A DNA stretch of 14,168 nucleotides from an uncultured Blautia sp. (GTDB taxonomy: Bacteria; Bacillota; Clostridia; Lachnospirales; Lachnospiraceae), in contig UQMI01000070.1 of the NCBI GenBank assembly GCA_900542045.1, positions 1 to 14,168 on the forward strand, written 5' to 3'. A program made the position numbers and the translations under genes. Under the pieces are notes generated by a model that saw only the letters and a list, made by a program, of their open reading frames with translations, searched no databases and had not been told where the DNA came from. This document shows positions 13,366 through 14,168 of the stretch, piece after piece (the first letter of the stretch is position 1; every line of letters starts with the position of its first letter).

Positions 13366-13485
13366 GTACCACAAAGCGGAACCTCAGACAGACGCGTGGT
13401 AACAACTATTTTCAAATTCATAAAACCCTAATGCAAAAAAGCAGCATTCCATGGATTTCCTCTTTTCCCGAATGCTGCTTTTTGC
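13366..13485 (+). ncRNA. Candidate small RNA of about 120 nt next to DeoR2
   Basis: A promoter at 13332-13359 and an intrinsic terminator at 13441-13483 frame a non-coding stretch. Its 5' end can fold: TTGTACCAC (13364-13372) pairs with GTGGTAACAA (13396-13405, one bulged A), continued inward by GCG (13376-13378) with CGC (13393-13395). An A/U-rich unpaired segment (13406-13440) and the terminator stem follow. It does not match an RNA family I recognise. It is divergent to DeoR2 and shares operator-like boxes with it. It could also be the leftover leader of a lost gene. Confidence 0.4.
13435..13483 (-). terminator. Terminator of the transketolase gene, symmetrical (works on both strands)
   Basis: GCAGCATTC (13441-13449) and GAATGCTGC (13470-13478) form a 9-bp stem. 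On the minus strand it is followed by six T (complement of 13440-13435), ending the transketolase transcript 20 bp after its stop. On the plus strand it is followed by TTTTT (13479-13483), where it would end the candidate small RNA. Confidence 0.85.
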
Positions 13486-13497
13486 CGCGTTTTTCTT

Positions 13498-14168
13498 TTA
13501 CTTTCCAGAACAGAGTTCCCGGATCACCTGCACTACATGCTCTTTCGTCAATCCAAACTCCTGTTTCAGAAATTCCAGGCTGCCCACCTGCCCGAACCGG
13601 TCTTCCACTCCTACCATACGCAGAGGAATCCCGGCGCCTTCTTCTGCCAGCACTGCTGCCACTGCACTCCCCAGTCCATTGATGACATTGTGATTCTCAA
13701 AAGTAACTACCGCTTTCTTCCCCTGCATTTCTGTCCGGATCAGTTCGTCATCCAGAGGCTTCAAACAATACATATCCACCACTTCCACAGAAATCCCATC
13801 TTTTTCCAGCTCTTTTGCCGCATCCAGGGCATCTTTCAGCAGGATCCCCATGGAAATCAGCAGCACATCCTTCCCCGGCCGGATCACATTTCCTTTTCCC
13901 AGTTCAAACGAAGATCCTTCTCTGTAAATTGTCGGCACATTTTTCCGATTGGCCCGAATATAGTGGACCCCTTTTTGTTCCAGCAATTCTCTCAAAAGCC
14001 ATCGAAGCTGCACTCCATCTGCCGGATCAAATACCATTGCGCCCGGCACCGCCCGGTAGAAGGCAATATCTTCAAAAGTCGTATGGGTTCCTCCGTTAGC
14101 CGCCGCGCATACCCCCGGATCCGATCCATAAACATTGATCGTATTCCCCGCATAAGCACCTTCCAGAA
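13498..14168 (-). CDS. Transketolase C-terminal section (pyrimidine-binding and C-terminal domains), N-terminus outside window
   Basis: The visible 222 codons run open from the right window edge to TAA at 13498-13500. They contain YAGNTINVYGSDPGVCAA followed by GGTHTTFEDIAFYRAVPG, the pyrimidine-domain segment of the split or full-length transketolases, then an AMVFDPAD stretch. The C-terminal regulatory-like domain has LLISMGILLKDALDAAKEL, VEVVDMYCLKPLD and TFENHNVINGLGSAVAAVLAEE, and ends VEDRFGQVGSLEFLKQEFGL...VIREL. Transketolase moves two-carbon units between pentose and other sugar phosphates with thiamine diphosphate. The thiamine-diphosphate domain must lie upstream, either in the same gene or in a separate partner gene as is common in Firmicutes. 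Its location suggests that the kinase product enters the pentose-phosphate pool. 1-Deoxyxylulose-5-phosphate synthase is a related alternative but fits less well. Confidence 0.9.
   Translation of the reverse strand, partial: LEGAYAGNTINVYGSDPGVCAAANGGTHTTFEDIAFYRAVPGAMVFDPADGVQLRWLLRELLEQKGVHYIRANRKNVPTIYREGSSFELGKGNVIRPGKDVLLISMGILLKDALDAAKELEKDGISVEVVDMYCLKPLDDELIRTEMQGKKAVVTFENHNVINGLGSAVAAVLAEEGAGIPLRMVGVEDRFGQVGSLEFLKQEFGLTKEHVVQVIRELCSGK

Overview
The window looks like part of a carbohydrate-utilisation region from a gut-type Clostridia (Lachnospiraceae-like) chromosome. This rests on moderate G+C, strong AGGAGG-type ribosome sites, consensus TTGACA/TATAAT promoters, a Gly/Ser/acidic lipoprotein linker, and ketose 3-epimerases that resemble the clostridial D-psicose (D-allulose) 3-epimerases. 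Genus-level assignment is inference. No tRNA, rRNA, CRISPR array or mobile element was seen. All but one of the protein genes lie on the minus strand.

Layout, read in the direction of minus-strand transcription (high to low coordinates): the C-terminal part of a transketolase enters from the right edge (13498-14168) and ends at a symmetrical terminator (13435-13483). DeoR-family regulator 2 follows (12396-13208) with its own promoter. Divergent to it on the plus strand is an orphan promoter that would give a short RNA of about 120 nt ending at the same symmetrical hairpin. Next is the only plus-strand protein gene, ketose 3-epimerase 2 (11361-12236), which converges on DeoR2 across a shared terminator. 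Its promoter region is divergent with that of a seven-gene minus-strand operon: ketose 3-epimerase 1, SDR dehydrogenase 2, sugar-binding lipoprotein, RbsA-type ATPase, RbsC-type permease, VOC protein and SDR dehydrogenase 1 (11125 down to 4431). A hairpin at 4283-4317 separates that operon from DeoR-family regulator 1 (3431-4234). A strong promoter (3379-3407) then drives a Gfo/Idh/MocA oxidoreductase, a zinc alcohol/polyol dehydrogenase and an FGGY sugar kinase that runs off the left edge.

Taken together the genes describe a complete-looking route for an uncommon sugar or polyol. Uptake would use an RbsABC-type ABC transporter. Interconversion of alditol, aldose, ketose or inositol-like forms would use four different NAD(P)-linked oxidoreductases and two 3-epimerases. 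An FGGY kinase would phosphorylate the product, and transketolase would feed it into the pentose-phosphate pool. D-allulose, D-tagatose, a rare pentulose or their reduced/oxidised relatives are the most natural candidates, but the sequence does not fix the substrate.

The most notable features are the duplicated epimerase and DeoR pair; an exact 14-bp sequence repeated in both epimerase promoters, with close relatives around the DeoR2 promoter; and the orphan promoter/hairpin/terminator unit next to DeoR2. These suggest one regulon controlled by two paralogous repressors with nearly identical DNA-reading helices.
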